A stretch of 64,000 nucleotides of DNA from Olivibacter sp. SDN3 (GTDB taxonomy: Bacteria; Bacteroidota; Bacteroidia; Sphingobacteriales; Sphingobacteriaceae): contig NZ_CP060497.1 of NCBI RefSeq assembly GCF_014334135.1, forward strand, positions 1,798,001-1,862,000, written 5' to 3'. A model generated the notes under the pieces. The model saw nothing but the letters and a program-made list of their open reading frames with translations. It was not told the origin of the DNA and did not search any database. This document shows, in pieces, positions 29,147-38,133 of this stretch (position 1 is its first letter; each line of letters begins with the position of its first letter). The position numbers were made by a program, and so were the translations under genes.

Positions 29147-30292
29147 CTAGGTATCGGTTTTTTCATTAACAGTGTCAATCACCTCTTGATAGTACTGCTC
29201 ATAAAGAGGAAGGATCAAGCTAAGTTCAAACTCTTTCGCACGTGCTAAGGCGGCCGACTTAAATGTGTCTAAGCGTGCATTGTCTTCTAATATGTAAATC
29301 GCGTGCTGAGCCATATTTTCGATATCACCTACGTCATCCAGAAAACCAGTTACCCCGTCCACATTTAACTCTGGTAAACCACCTACATTTGAAGAAATAA
29401 CTGGAACACTACAAGCCATTGCTTCTAATGCGGCAAGACCAAAACTTTCCGATTCCGATGGTATCATAAATAGATCCGCTACAGATAAAATTTCTTCTAT
29501 GGCATCCTGTTTCCCCAAAAAACGAACATCTTGGCATACTTCTAAATCACGGCATAACTGCTCGGCATTTACACGGTCGGGGCCATCACCCACCATTAGT
29601 AGTTTGCATGGTATTTTTTCCTGAATTTTCTGAAAAATACGAATAACATCCCCGGTTCGTTTTACTCTGCGGAAATTGGATGTATGTATTAAGATGCGCT
29701 CGTCACCAGGGGCAATAGCTTTTTTAAAATGTTCTCGAGGTTTTAAGCTAAACCGACTCAGATCAATGAAGTTAGGAATAACCTTGATGTCTTTAACAAT
29801 ATTGAAGTGACTTAATGTATCTTCTTTCAAATGCTGAGATACGGCAGTTACACCATCAGACTGGTTAATGGAAAAGGTAACTACCGGGTTGTAACTCGGG
29901 TCTTTACCCACTAATGTTATATCCGTACCATGCAGTGTGGTAACCACCGGTATAGGGATGCCATAGGTTTTTAAGATCTCTTTGGCCATATATGCTGCCG
30001 AGGCATGCGGTATAGCATAATGTACGTGTAGAAGATCTAGTTTCTCAAAGCGTATAACGTCAACCAGCTTACTGGCCAATGCTAATTCATAAGGAGGAAA
30101 GTCAAAGAGTGGATATTTCGAGATGCTTACTTCATGGTAAAAAAGGTTGGCTGAAAAAAAGTCTAATCGTGCTGGCTGGCTATATGTAATAAAATGTACC
30201 TGGTGCCCATTCGCCGCCAGCGCTTTGCCTAATTCTGTTGCGACTACGCCGCTTCCGCCAAAAGTTGGGTAACAAACAATACCTATTTTCAT
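29147..30292 (-). CDS. bshA: N-acetyl-alpha-D-glucosaminyl L-malate synthase
   Basis: First enzyme of bacillithiol synthesis: joins GlcNAc from UDP-GlcNAc to L-malate. GT-B fold, GT4 family. The start 'MKIGIVCYPTFGGSGVVATELG' and 'HVHYAIPHASAAY' are specific to the BshA group; the donor-site motif is 'PSESESFGLAALEAM' near residue 280, followed by 'GGLPELNVDGVTGFL'. 381 residues. bshB and bshC are not in the window. Confidence 0.93.
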   Translation of the reverse strand: MKIGIVCYPTFGGSGVVATELGKALAANGHQVHFITYSQPARLDFFSANLFYHEVSISKYPLFDFPPYELALASKLVDVIRFEKLDLLHVHYAIPHASAAYMAKEILKTYGIPIPVVTTLHGTDITLVGKDPSYNPVVTFSINQSDGVTAVSQHLKEDTLSHFNIVKDIKVIPNFIDLSRFSLKPREHFKKAIAPGDERILIHTSNFRRVKRTGDVIRIFQKIQEKIPCKLLMVGDGPDRVNAEQLCRDLEVCQDVRFLGKQDAIEEILSVADLFMIPSESESFGLAALEAMACSVPVISSNVGGLPELNVDGVTGFLDDVGDIENMAQHAIYILEDNARLDTFKSAALARAKEFELSLILPLYEQYYQEVIDTVNEKTDT

Positions 30293-30723
30293 CGATATAA
30301 ATTGCTTTTTAAATGTGATGAAACTTGCATGAGCTGTCTTTGTTTATTCCCTTATGGTAACTCATGCAGGTTTCATTTGAATAATTATTGATATGCACGC
30401 TCGTTTTTTAACCGTATCAACGAAACTGCTTCGCTATCTTGTTTCTTAATGGCAATGAAAATGTCATGAGCTGTGAGAGAACCTATTGACGCCCGTTGAA
30501 ACGGGTATTTGCGCTGTTTCTTGCGCTCAGCGCCTTAGCGATAGTAGATTCCTTTCTATCACAGCAATTTACGATACATTCATTCCTTGAAATTAGTTTT
30601 TTAAATACACTTTTGTTTATGCTGCAGTATCTCAGCTTTACAACGATGTCAAAAATGGCCGATCAACTGATGCAAAATAAGGGTTATTTTCTTTATAAAT
30701 TGTTAAAAAGATGTCATTGTTGG
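30293..30723. other. Intergenic region upstream of bshA, no supported gene
   Basis: 431 bases between the bshA start and the end of the serine hydrolase gene, both minus strand. The one open frame (plus strand, 30496-30729, TTG start, hydrophobic N-terminus, 77 codons) has no ATG start and overlaps the end of the hydrolase gene, so I do not call it. A 14-base palindrome lies at 30492-30505. I see no terminator or promoter of good quality. Confidence 0.4.
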
Positions 30724-32535
30724 CTATAGTCCTTTGGCGATGGCTTCATAAATTACGTCTTGTATCCTTGATCTAATATTTAGGTCTAATAATTTATTGG
30801 TAACTGTTGGGTGCACCCGGTTGGCTAAGAATATATAGGCTAATTGATGTTCAGGATCGATCCAGATGCATGTGCCCGTATAACCGGTATGGCCAAAAGT
30901 AGCGGGAGAAGCCAATTTCGAAGGATAGGCCTTTGAAATATCCGGATCCCATCGATCAAAACCTAGTCCTCTTCTGCTAACGGCGGATTGCTTCGTAGTA
31001 TATTCATCGACAATTGCGTTGGAAAAGTATATCTCACCACCATAAGTGCCCCTATTTAACAGCATTTGCGCATAGATCGCTAGATCGTTGGCCGAACTAA
31101 ATATGCCTGCGTGCCCAGCTACACCGTTGGCCATGGCCGCGCCCTGATCGTGTACGTAGCCTTGTAACAGTGTATCCCTAAAAGAGATGTCGCGTTCAGT
31201 GGGTACAAGCTGTTCTTTGGCAAAACGAAGGCGTGGCCTATATCCTGTTTTATACATACCCAATGGAGCATAGAATTCTTCCTGAACATATTTTTCAATG
31301 GGTTCCGACGATTGCTGTTCTACCACCTCCTTCATGACATACATACTGATATCACTGTAAACGTATGTCCCCGCATTTTTAATAGGTGATTGAAGCATCT
31401 CTGGCCACATCACCTGCTCATAGTAGTTAGAACGCAGGTAACGGCCGTCGGCTAATTTGACACGGTGCGTAACGGATGAATCGCGACTGATATCCCCCGG
31501 TTTCAGGTTTTTATAGAAAGGGATGTACGGAATAAAGCCCGCCTGATGGAGCATCACATCCCTCAATTTTACATTGTTTTTATTTGTCCCACGGGCTTTT
31601 AATAGATAATGCCCCATGGTTTGATTGAGGTCGATTTTTTGCTGTTCATGAAGACGCATGACGGCCAAAGTAGTGGAGGTGATCTTACTGATGGATGCCA
31701 TATCGAAAATGTCGGTTGGAAGCGTTGGCTGTTTACGTTCATAGGTATGAAAACCGTAACTCTGTTCAAAAATAACCTGTCCGTTTTTTACAATCATCAC
31801 TACTGCGCCCGGAGTTGCTTCTTCAGCAATAGCTTCCCGCATGATTTCGTCAATAGGCTCAGAGAGATTGCGACTGCTGATTCCTACGTTTTCTGGTAAT
31901 GTATATCCTAAACGGGTTTTTACGGTACTGAAGCCACTGCCAGCTGTATAATGTGGAGAAATATTTTCCCTCAGGCGGGTATTGATCGCAATACCGCCAA
32001 AAATGGTAGAGGCGCTATGCTGCGCTGCAATTTCAGAGGTGTCTTGCGACCAAACGATAGGGAGATCATAATCATCCAACAATGCCAGCCTTAACGGGGA
32101 ACCAAAGCCGCAAATAATAAGCTGCTTACCGATAGATTCATTGTTTATGAAGTCAAGAACTGCCTGGTTCGCCAAAGCATCGTCAGAGATCTGTACGATG
32201 AGTAAGTTGTGATATTTGAGCGTATCTGCCAGCTCTTTGAGATTATCCATCTCTGGGATGCATTGGAAATGACTGATTGGCGCATATTGGCCTAACCTAT
32301 TGTCAAAAGCAGCTGCATAAGTGAAACCGAAGCTGATACTAGCTATTCTTTTTTCCTGTAGCCTTTTTAAAGGGATGATGCCCTGTTCATTATTCAAAAT
32401 CAACGTGCTTTGAATGGATTCCCGTTCTTGAGCTATATGGTTCTTGATATGTTCTTTCTGCGCTGTTTGGGCACATGCACTGAATCCTATTAGAAAGAAA
32501 AGAAAAAGTAATTGCAATTGTTTGGTGAGATGCAT
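30724..32535 (-). CDS. Lipoprotein: GH3 C-domain-like region fused to a class C beta-lactamase-type serine hydrolase
   Basis: 603 residues. A signal peptide ends at a lipobox ('LIGFSAC'), so it is probably an envelope lipoprotein. Residues about 40-205 resemble the C-terminal domain of GH3 glycosidases ('LILNNEQGIIPLK', 'STIFGGIAINTRL'), but the catalytic GH3 barrel is missing. Residues about 230-600 are a penicillin-binding-like hydrolase: nucleophile 'SISK' (SxxK), second motif 'YSD', third motif 'HTG'. Full-length Bacteroidota relatives carry the GH3 barrel in front. Function is likely cell-wall related, peptidase or esterase, but this is inference. Confidence 0.85.
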   Translation of the reverse strand: MHLTKQLQLLFLFFLIGFSACAQTAQKEHIKNHIAQERESIQSTLILNNEQGIIPLKRLQEKRIASISFGFTYAAAFDNRLGQYAPISHFQCIPEMDNLKELADTLKYHNLLIVQISDDALANQAVLDFINNESIGKQLIICGFGSPLRLALLDDYDLPIVWSQDTSEIAAQHSASTIFGGIAINTRLRENISPHYTAGSGFSTVKTRLGYTLPENVGISSRNLSEPIDEIMREAIAEEATPGAVVMIVKNGQVIFEQSYGFHTYERKQPTLPTDIFDMASISKITSTTLAVMRLHEQQKIDLNQTMGHYLLKARGTNKNNVKLRDVMLHQAGFIPYIPFYKNLKPGDISRDSSVTHRVKLADGRYLRSNYYEQVMWPEMLQSPIKNAGTYVYSDISMYVMKEVVEQQSSEPIEKYVQEEFYAPLGMYKTGYRPRLRFAKEQLVPTERDISFRDTLLQGYVHDQGAAMANGVAGHAGIFSSANDLAIYAQMLLNRGTYGGEIYFSNAIVDEYTTKQSAVSRRGLGFDRWDPDISKAYPSKLASPATFGHTGYTGTCIWIDPEHQLAYIFLANRVHPTVTNKLLDLNIRSRIQDVIYEAIAKGL

Positions 32536-32564
32536 AGAACGATCACTGATAATTTAGTACATTT

Positions 32565-32595
32565 TAAACTTAGATAAATTTACTTTGTTTCACAA
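32565..32595 (-). promoter_or_regulatory. Probable promoter of the serine hydrolase gene (TTG-N20-TAAGTTTA)
   Basis: On the minus strand TTG (32595-32593) and TAAGTTTA (32572-32565, seven of eight consensus positions) are 20 bases apart, about 30 bases before the ATG. Confidence 0.5.
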
Positions 32596-32804
32596 GTGTT
32601 TTTATTTATAGTGTTCAAGCTTCCGTCATTTAATGACGGAGGTATGTGCAATAAAAATTAATTTGGTGTGCATGAGTGCTACGCCGTAGTGGCACTCTAT
32701 TTTGCCACTACAGGCTTTTATATATATAGGAAATATAAGATAGTTTTATAGAATAGTAAAAATACGAACAGGCAAAAATCATATTTAAATATCTTGAAAG
32801 TATT

Positions 32805-32835
32805 TTTGTTTGCTAAATCTTTCGCTGTAGGTTTG
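32805..32835 (+). promoter_or_regulatory. Promoter of the Mom-like gene (TTTG-N19-TAGGTTTG)
   Basis: TTTG at 32805-32808, 19 bases, and a perfect TAnnTTTG at 32828-32835; the ATG follows 11 bases later, so the leader would be very short. Confidence 0.75.
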
Positions 32836-32846
32836 TATAAATATTC

Positions 32847-33644
32847 ATGGAAAACTTACCGCAGATAATTAAACAGTTTGTAAAACAACTTCAAAAAGAG
32901 ATAAAGGAAGACGTGGTCTGTCAAAAACAATCGTCGGCGGTGTATCTCGTGTCCTTACGTGGATTAGCCACAACATTTGTCGTTTACCGAAGTTTGCTAC
33001 TAAATGTTTGCCACCAGGAAGATATGTTCGGTAGTCTTGCCGTACATATTGATGAAGATCTGCTGCAGACGAAGATGGATATTGTGATAGCCAGAATAAC
33101 GGCGATTGCCGGTAAAGCGAAAAGAATCTACGCGCGGAAAACCACGCTGGCAAGAATTGATAAGCACACGGCAATGGCTTTTCAACAAGCCTATCATCTA
33201 CAGGTCCCTTTGCCAGGTAAATATCGATATGGACTGTTTGTGGAAGGGGAGCTGATGTCTGTCGCCGTTTTTAGTGGTGGGAGACGACTGTTTAATAGCA
33301 CAACCACCAGTCATCGGTCTTTTGAGTTAATACGGTTTTGCCACCAGTCAAATCATTTGGTAGTAGGCGGACTAAGCAGACTGATCAAGGGGTTTATTCA
33401 AGAGTTTAATCCAGGTGATATTGTTACCTATGTAGACCGGGACTGGTCTGACGGGAAAAAATATCTTCAACTGGGTTTTACTTTCATTGATAATCTCCCC
33501 GCCCAGCGTTTTTATGTCGATGCGGAATCGGGATTACGCTATCATGAAAAGCAATTCCAAAAAATGAAGGATAGGCTGTGCCAATCAAAAAAATACACAA
33601 TGGTAGAGAATCTAGGAAGTGCCAAAATGCGCTTGAAGGTTTAA
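32847..33644 (+). CDS. Mom/GNAT-like domain protein
   Basis: 265 residues, soluble, no signal. The C-terminal half (about 125-225) resembles the acetyltransferase-like domain seen in phage Mom-related and homing-endonuclease-associated proteins: 'YGLFVEGELMSVAVF', 'FELIRFCHQSNHLVVGG', 'LSRLIKGFI', 'IVTYVDRDWSDGKKYLQLGF'. Mom itself modifies adenine in DNA, but catalytic residues cannot be checked here, and no phage genes surround it. The N-terminal 120 residues are unrecognised. It has its own promoter. Function unknown. Confidence 0.7.
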   Translation: MENLPQIIKQFVKQLQKEIKEDVVCQKQSSAVYLVSLRGLATTFVVYRSLLLNVCHQEDMFGSLAVHIDEDLLQTKMDIVIARITAIAGKAKRIYARKTTLARIDKHTAMAFQQAYHLQVPLPGKYRYGLFVEGELMSVAVFSGGRRLFNSTTTSHRSFELIRFCHQSNHLVVGGLSRLIKGFIQEFNPGDIVTYVDRDWSDGKKYLQLGFTFIDNLPAQRFYVDAESGLRYHEKQFQKMKDRLCQSKKYTMVENLGSAKMRLKV

Positions 33645-33716
33645 CTTATCTAATTCTTTTGTTATTTTAGGCCTTTACTATTGTTTACCAATTAATACAA
33701 ATAAAAAAAAACAAAA

Positions 33717-34874
33717 ATGAAAAGAAAACTTCGTATGGGTATGGTTGGCGGAGGGATAGATGCTTTTATTGGATCTGTCCATCGTGTGGCCGCCAGAATG
33801 GACGGCCTAATAGAGCTGGTTTGTGGAACTTTTAGTGTTAACCCTGAGATATCAAAGGCATCGGGTGAAGCACTGTTTGTAGATCCCAACAGAGTTTACG
33901 AAAGTTATCAGGAGATGATAGAAAAAGAAAGCCAATTGCCTGAAGATGTGCGGATGGATTTTGTAACCATCGTTACACCAAATTTCGTGCATTTTGACCC
34001 TGCGCGTTTAGCCTTGGAAAATGGTTTTAACGTGGTGATAGAAAAGCCAATGACGTTTACTCTGGAAGAGGCAAAGCAACTGAAAGAGATCGTTGATCGT
34101 ACAGGACTAACTTTGGCGCTCACACACACGTATAGTGGTTATCCTATGGTGAAACAGGCGAAGGTTATGGTGAAGGAGAACAAGCTTGGGCAAATTAGAA
34201 AAGTGATCGTTGAATATCCGCAAGGATGGTTGAGTCGTTTGAGTGAACGTGAAGGGAACGCACAGGCAGCATGGCGTACTGATCCCAAACGATCGGGTAA
34301 AAGCGGTGCAATGGGTGATATCGGAACGCATGCGGCACATCTGGCAGAGTACATTACCGGAGCAAAGATAACCGCTTTGTGTGCCGACCTACATACTATG
34401 GTCGACGGACGTTTGCTGGATGACGATGGGAACGTACTGTTACGTTTTGATAATGGAGCAAACGGCGTGCTTATCGCCTCACAGGTTGCTGCTGGAGAGG
34501 AAAACGCCATTCGTATCCGGGTTTATGGTGAAAAAGGGGGGCTGGAATGGATACAGGAAGAACCGAATAGCTTATACCTAAAATGGTTAGATGAACCCAA
34601 GCAGGTTTACCGCACAGGAAATGCTTACTTAAGTGATGTTGCGAAACATAATACCAGAATCCCTTCAGGTCACCCGGAAGGATTACTGGAAGCCTTTGCT
34701 AATATATACCGGAATTTCGCACTAACGGTCTCAGCGAAATTAAATGGAGAAACGCCATCCGAAGAGATACTTGATTTTCCGACCGTGGATGACGGTGTGC
34801 GTGGCATGGCTTTTATCGATAATGTGGTGGCTAGCAGTGCAAGTAGCGAAAAGTGGACAGACTTTGTAGTGTAA
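33717..34874 (+). CDS. Gfo/Idh/MocA family oxidoreductase
   Basis: NAD(P)-dependent sugar or polyol dehydrogenase family. N-terminal Rossmann domain with 'GMVGGGIDAFIGSVHR' (about 8-23) and the family 'VVIEKPMTFTLEEA' (lysine and proline of the EKP motif near residue 112). The C-terminal substrate domain has the typical 'GAMGDIGTHAAHLAEY' with conserved Asp and His. 385 residues, substrate not readable. Stop is three bases before the miaA ATG, so the two share a transcript. Confidence 0.9.
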   Translation: MKRKLRMGMVGGGIDAFIGSVHRVAARMDGLIELVCGTFSVNPEISKASGEALFVDPNRVYESYQEMIEKESQLPEDVRMDFVTIVTPNFVHFDPARLALENGFNVVIEKPMTFTLEEAKQLKEIVDRTGLTLALTHTYSGYPMVKQAKVMVKENKLGQIRKVIVEYPQGWLSRLSEREGNAQAAWRTDPKRSGKSGAMGDIGTHAAHLAEYITGAKITALCADLHTMVDGRLLDDDGNVLLRFDNGANGVLIASQVAAGEENAIRIRVYGEKGGLEWIQEEPNSLYLKWLDEPKQVYRTGNAYLSDVAKHNTRIPSGHPEGLLEAFANIYRNFALTVSAKLNGETPSEEILDFPTVDDGVRGMAFIDNVVASSASSEKWTDFVV

Positions 34875-34877
34875 AGC

Positions 34878-35762
34878 ATGATCTGTATTCTCGGTCCAAC
34901 CGCTTCCGGAAAAACGGCATTAGCTGTCCATGTGGCGGGTAAAGTAAATGGCGCCATAATAAGTGCAGATTCCAGGCAGGTTTTCAAAGGGATGGATATT
35001 GGGACGGGTAAGGATCTCGCAACATACGGGACAATTGATCATTATCTTATTGATATTCTTGAGCCTGGCGATGATTATAGCGTGGCGCATTTTCAGGACG
35101 ATTTTTATGAGGCCTTTTTGGATATTCTGTTAAAACAAAAAAGGCCTATCCTCTGTGGCGGTACGGGAATGTATATGCAATCTGTATTACAGGGATATAC
35201 CCATACTTCAGTCCCGGTTAACCCTGAGTTGCGTGTTCATTTGGAGAAAAAGGACATAGAGGAATTGGAGAAATTTTTTCTGTCAATACCTAAGCCTGAT
35301 ACTTATAGGGCCGATATAAGCACAAAAAAAAGGCTTATAAGAGCTATAGAAGTAGCACAGTGGTCTATGCATAATAAATCCCCTGTAGGTAGAACTGGCA
35401 TAGAAAGTGTCATATTTGGTCTCTCTCTTCCCTTGGAAGAACGCAGACGTAGAATAACGAATCGCTTGGAAGAGCGTTTAAAGGCGGGGATGCTGGATGA
35501 GGTGAGTGCGTTGCTTAAGCAAGGTGTACCCGAAGAGAAATTGAAATTCTATGGCCTGGAATATAAATATGCGACAGCATACTTATTAGGAGAAATGGAT
35601 TATACTTCTTTTTTTGAAAAGCTGAATACCGAGATACACCGCTACGCAAAAAGACAGATGACCTATTTCAGGAAAATGGAGAAGGATGGTTTGCGTATCC
35701 ACTGGCTGGATGCCACTGCTCCTATAAAGAAGAATACAGAAAAAATCCTGCGGTCAATATGA
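34878..35762 (+). CDS. miaA: tRNA dimethylallyltransferase (MiaA) homologue, divergent
   Basis: MiaA adds a dimethylallyl group to N6 of A37 in tRNAs reading UNN codons. Visible: P-loop 'GPTASGKT' (6-13), 'SADSRQVFKGMDIGTGKD', 'YLIDILEPGDDYSVAHF', 'GGTGMYMQSVLQGY' and the C-terminal 'RYAKRQMTYFRK'. Several positions differ from standard MiaA: GTGKD instead of GTAKP and YFRK instead of WFRR. 294 residues. Some Bacteroidota carry two MiaA genes; this may be the second type. Follows the oxidoreductase gene by three bases. Confidence 0.85.
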   Translation: MICILGPTASGKTALAVHVAGKVNGAIISADSRQVFKGMDIGTGKDLATYGTIDHYLIDILEPGDDYSVAHFQDDFYEAFLDILLKQKRPILCGGTGMYMQSVLQGYTHTSVPVNPELRVHLEKKDIEELEKFFLSIPKPDTYRADISTKKRLIRAIEVAQWSMHNKSPVGRTGIESVIFGLSLPLEERRRRITNRLEERLKAGMLDEVSALLKQGVPEEKLKFYGLEYKYATAYLLGEMDYTSFFEKLNTEIHRYAKRQMTYFRKMEKDGLRIHWLDATAPIKKNTEKILRSI

Positions 35763-35780
35763 ATAGCAGTCTATATGAAT

Positions 35781-35819
35781 AAAAGCGGTCTATTCGTTAA
35801 TTTCGAATAGGCCGCTTTT
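35781..35819. terminator. Bidirectional terminator between miaA and the S46 peptidase gene
   Basis: A 16-bp stem with one G-T mismatch (35781-35796 and 35804-35819) has A4 at one end and T4 at the other and stands between two convergent genes. Confidence 0.85.
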
Positions 35820-35844
35820 ATTTGAATTAGAGCGCCCGGCATGC

Positions 35845-37995
35845 CTACTGCACAAGGGTCATTTCGTCAACCAAATGTTTTGCTCCTGCAAACTTGTCAA
35901 TAATAAATAATACATAACGTATATCCACACTGATAGTCCTTTGCAGCTCATGATCAAAAATAACATCACCGGCCATCGCTTCAATATTACCGTCAAAGGC
36001 AATCCCAATAAGCTCCCCGTTTCCGTTAATAACCGGTGAGCCGGAGTTACCGCCCGTAATATCGTTATCTGTTAATAAATTCACAGGCATATGACCTGCC
36101 TGATCGGCATATGGCCCAAAGTCTTTTGCCTCGTATAAATCGATTAATTTTTGCGGTAGATCAAACTCTTCATCATTTGGCCGATATTTCGCGATGGTGC
36201 CTTTCAGTGTTGTATAATAATTCTCCTGAGCGTCGTTCTTCGAATCAGGAGGTAAGGAAATGATCTTACCGTAAGTTAAACGTAGTGTACTGTTGGCGTC
36301 AGGATAATATACCTTCTTCGGGTTAGCTTTGCGCATGCCTTCCACCATTAACCTAAATGCCTGTTGAAAAGAGGCCTCTGCCTGCTTTTTATCATCATCA
36401 GTATGGCGATAACGGTCCATTAAATCTGATGAAAGTAGATAGAGCGGATCTTTTGCAAGGAGTTCTACGTCAGGGTTAGTTAAAAAGGAATCTATTTTTT
36501 CCTTAGAAGAAAAGATGCTGGTTTTAAAGGCTTCTTTAATATATACGCTAAAATCACCATCGTACTGCTCGGCGAGAGAAGCTACCAATGGAGCCAATAT
36601 GTCAGCCTGAGCCTTAGCGGCGTATAATTTAAGTGAGGCATTTAATACGTCTTGCTCTAAAGGAAGATATAATTGATCATATTGTGCGTTGACCTCTGTC
36701 TGTATCTTGGGAAGCAATTCCTGTCGTTTCGCATCGTTGGCGTCTGCATAAAACTGTAACGTGTTTCCGAGTACATATGGTAAAGCCGCAAAGGTACTGG
36801 AACGTAACATGCCTATAAGATAGTTGTCGTGCCTGCTTTGCTCGTTCGTGGCTTCGTAGTAACCATTGATTGTAGGGATGACTTCGCCATAACGTGCCCT
36901 GTTTTTTCTTTTATTGGCCCATTTATTAAACGCAGTTTCTGCTATGCGCTTGGTCTTTGCTGTCTCGTGTTGTTGCAGCGCATCGATCATCCCTTGCCTG
37001 TTTTTCCAATAATTGGCCACTTGAGCGTATTTAGACGCATATTCCAATTTTACTTTGGGATCATTATCCATATGCTTTTTCATATTATCCATGCCAACTT
37101 TGGAGGCCTCAACCCATGCTGGATATGCGTAATTCACGTTCTGATCAATTCCGGCCGATGGCATCCAGCGGTTTGTGCGCCCAGGGTAACCCAAAATCAT
37201 AGCAAAATCATTTTCTTGGAAACCTTTTAAGCTAATGGGTAGATGATATTTAGGTTTAAGGGGTATGTTTGTTTGTGCATATTCAGTTGGGTTACCGTCT
37301 CTATCGGTATATACTCTGAATAAGGAAAAGTCGCCGGTATGCCGAGGCCATTCCCAGTTATCGGTATCCCCACCAAACTTGCCAATGCTGTTGGGGGGTG
37401 TTCCTACAAGACGTACGTCGTTATAGTCTTGGTATACAAAATAATAATACTCGTTTCCGTTATAAAATGATTTAACGGAAACAACATATTTCCCGCCTTC
37501 GCTGTTTTCCCGTTCGATAAATGCTATCTCCTGATTAATAACCTTTTCCCTGTCAATTTCCGACATGTTATCGTCTACTTTACCGAGTATTCGCTCCGAT
37601 ACATCGTCCATGCGCACAAAAAACCGTACGGATAAAGATTTGGGTTTCAGCTCCTCTTGATGGTTAGCTGCCCAAAAACCATCGCTAAGGTAGTTATGCT
37701 CAGGACTTGAGAGTTCTGCAATGGCTCCGTAACCGCAGTGGTGATTGGTGAGAACAAGACCATCTTTCGAAACTATTTCAGCAGTACACCCACCACCAAA
37801 TTGCACAATAGCGTCCTTTAAACTGGAGTGGTTAACACTGTAAATTTCCTCAGCGGTGAGTTGTAGCCCCATTTGCTGCATATCGCGGTGGTTCAATCGG
37901 TCAATATGCATTAAAAACCACATCCCTTCATCTGCTTTTACCCAATTGAAGGGTAAAAGAAATAGCAGAGCAAACAAAATTTTCTTTGTTTTCAT
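35845..37995 (-). CDS. S46 family dipeptidyl-peptidase, DPP7-like
   Basis: Periplasmic serine exopeptidase that removes dipeptides from free N-termini. Signal peptide about 1-21. The catalytic His is in 'LVLTNHHCGYGAI' (near residue 89), the Asp in 'DNWEWPRHTGDF', and the Ser in 'TGGNSGSPVING' (near residue 650). The specificity residue follows in 'IAFDGNIEAM': a glycine as in DPP7, where DPP11 has arginine, which suggests hydrophobic P1 residues. 716 residues, normal length. Confidence 0.93.
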   Translation of the reverse strand: MKTKKILFALLFLLPFNWVKADEGMWFLMHIDRLNHRDMQQMGLQLTAEEIYSVNHSSLKDAIVQFGGGCTAEIVSKDGLVLTNHHCGYGAIAELSSPEHNYLSDGFWAANHQEELKPKSLSVRFFVRMDDVSERILGKVDDNMSEIDREKVINQEIAFIERENSEGGKYVVSVKSFYNGNEYYYFVYQDYNDVRLVGTPPNSIGKFGGDTDNWEWPRHTGDFSLFRVYTDRDGNPTEYAQTNIPLKPKYHLPISLKGFQENDFAMILGYPGRTNRWMPSAGIDQNVNYAYPAWVEASKVGMDNMKKHMDNDPKVKLEYASKYAQVANYWKNRQGMIDALQQHETAKTKRIAETAFNKWANKRKNRARYGEVIPTINGYYEATNEQSRHDNYLIGMLRSSTFAALPYVLGNTLQFYADANDAKRQELLPKIQTEVNAQYDQLYLPLEQDVLNASLKLYAAKAQADILAPLVASLAEQYDGDFSVYIKEAFKTSIFSSKEKIDSFLTNPDVELLAKDPLYLLSSDLMDRYRHTDDDKKQAEASFQQAFRLMVEGMRKANPKKVYYPDANSTLRLTYGKIISLPPDSKNDAQENYYTTLKGTIAKYRPNDEEFDLPQKLIDLYEAKDFGPYADQAGHMPVNLLTDNDITGGNSGSPVINGNGELIGIAFDGNIEAMAGDVIFDHELQRTISVDIRYVLFIIDKFAGAKHLVDEMTLVQ

Positions 37996-38133
37996 ATGTT
38001 TTTACTTTGTATAAGTTTTTGCTAATAAACCTTGGTTAGTTATAAATATGGTTTACTGGCGATTATTTTATAAGGCAACAAAGATGCATTAAATTTTTTT
38101 CGATAACAAACGAATGGGCAATTTTGCTATTAC

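Larger units (their letters stand above)
32536..32846. other. Divergent promoter region with alternative hairpins
   Basis: AT-rich spacer between the serine hydrolase (-) and the Mom-like gene (+). It holds both promoters, a short inverted repeat CCGTCATT-T-AATGACGG near 32626, and a 9-bp stem with an 8-base loop at 32686-32711. The 5' arm of that stem can also pair with sequence just upstream (from about 32676), so two folds exclude each other. No gene seen. Confidence 0.45.

Noticed and set aside
30496-30729. 77-codon plus-strand frame with a hydrophobic start
   Set aside because: It starts with TTG, has no ribosome site or promoter match, recognisable family or ATG near the start, and overlaps the end of the serine hydrolase gene.
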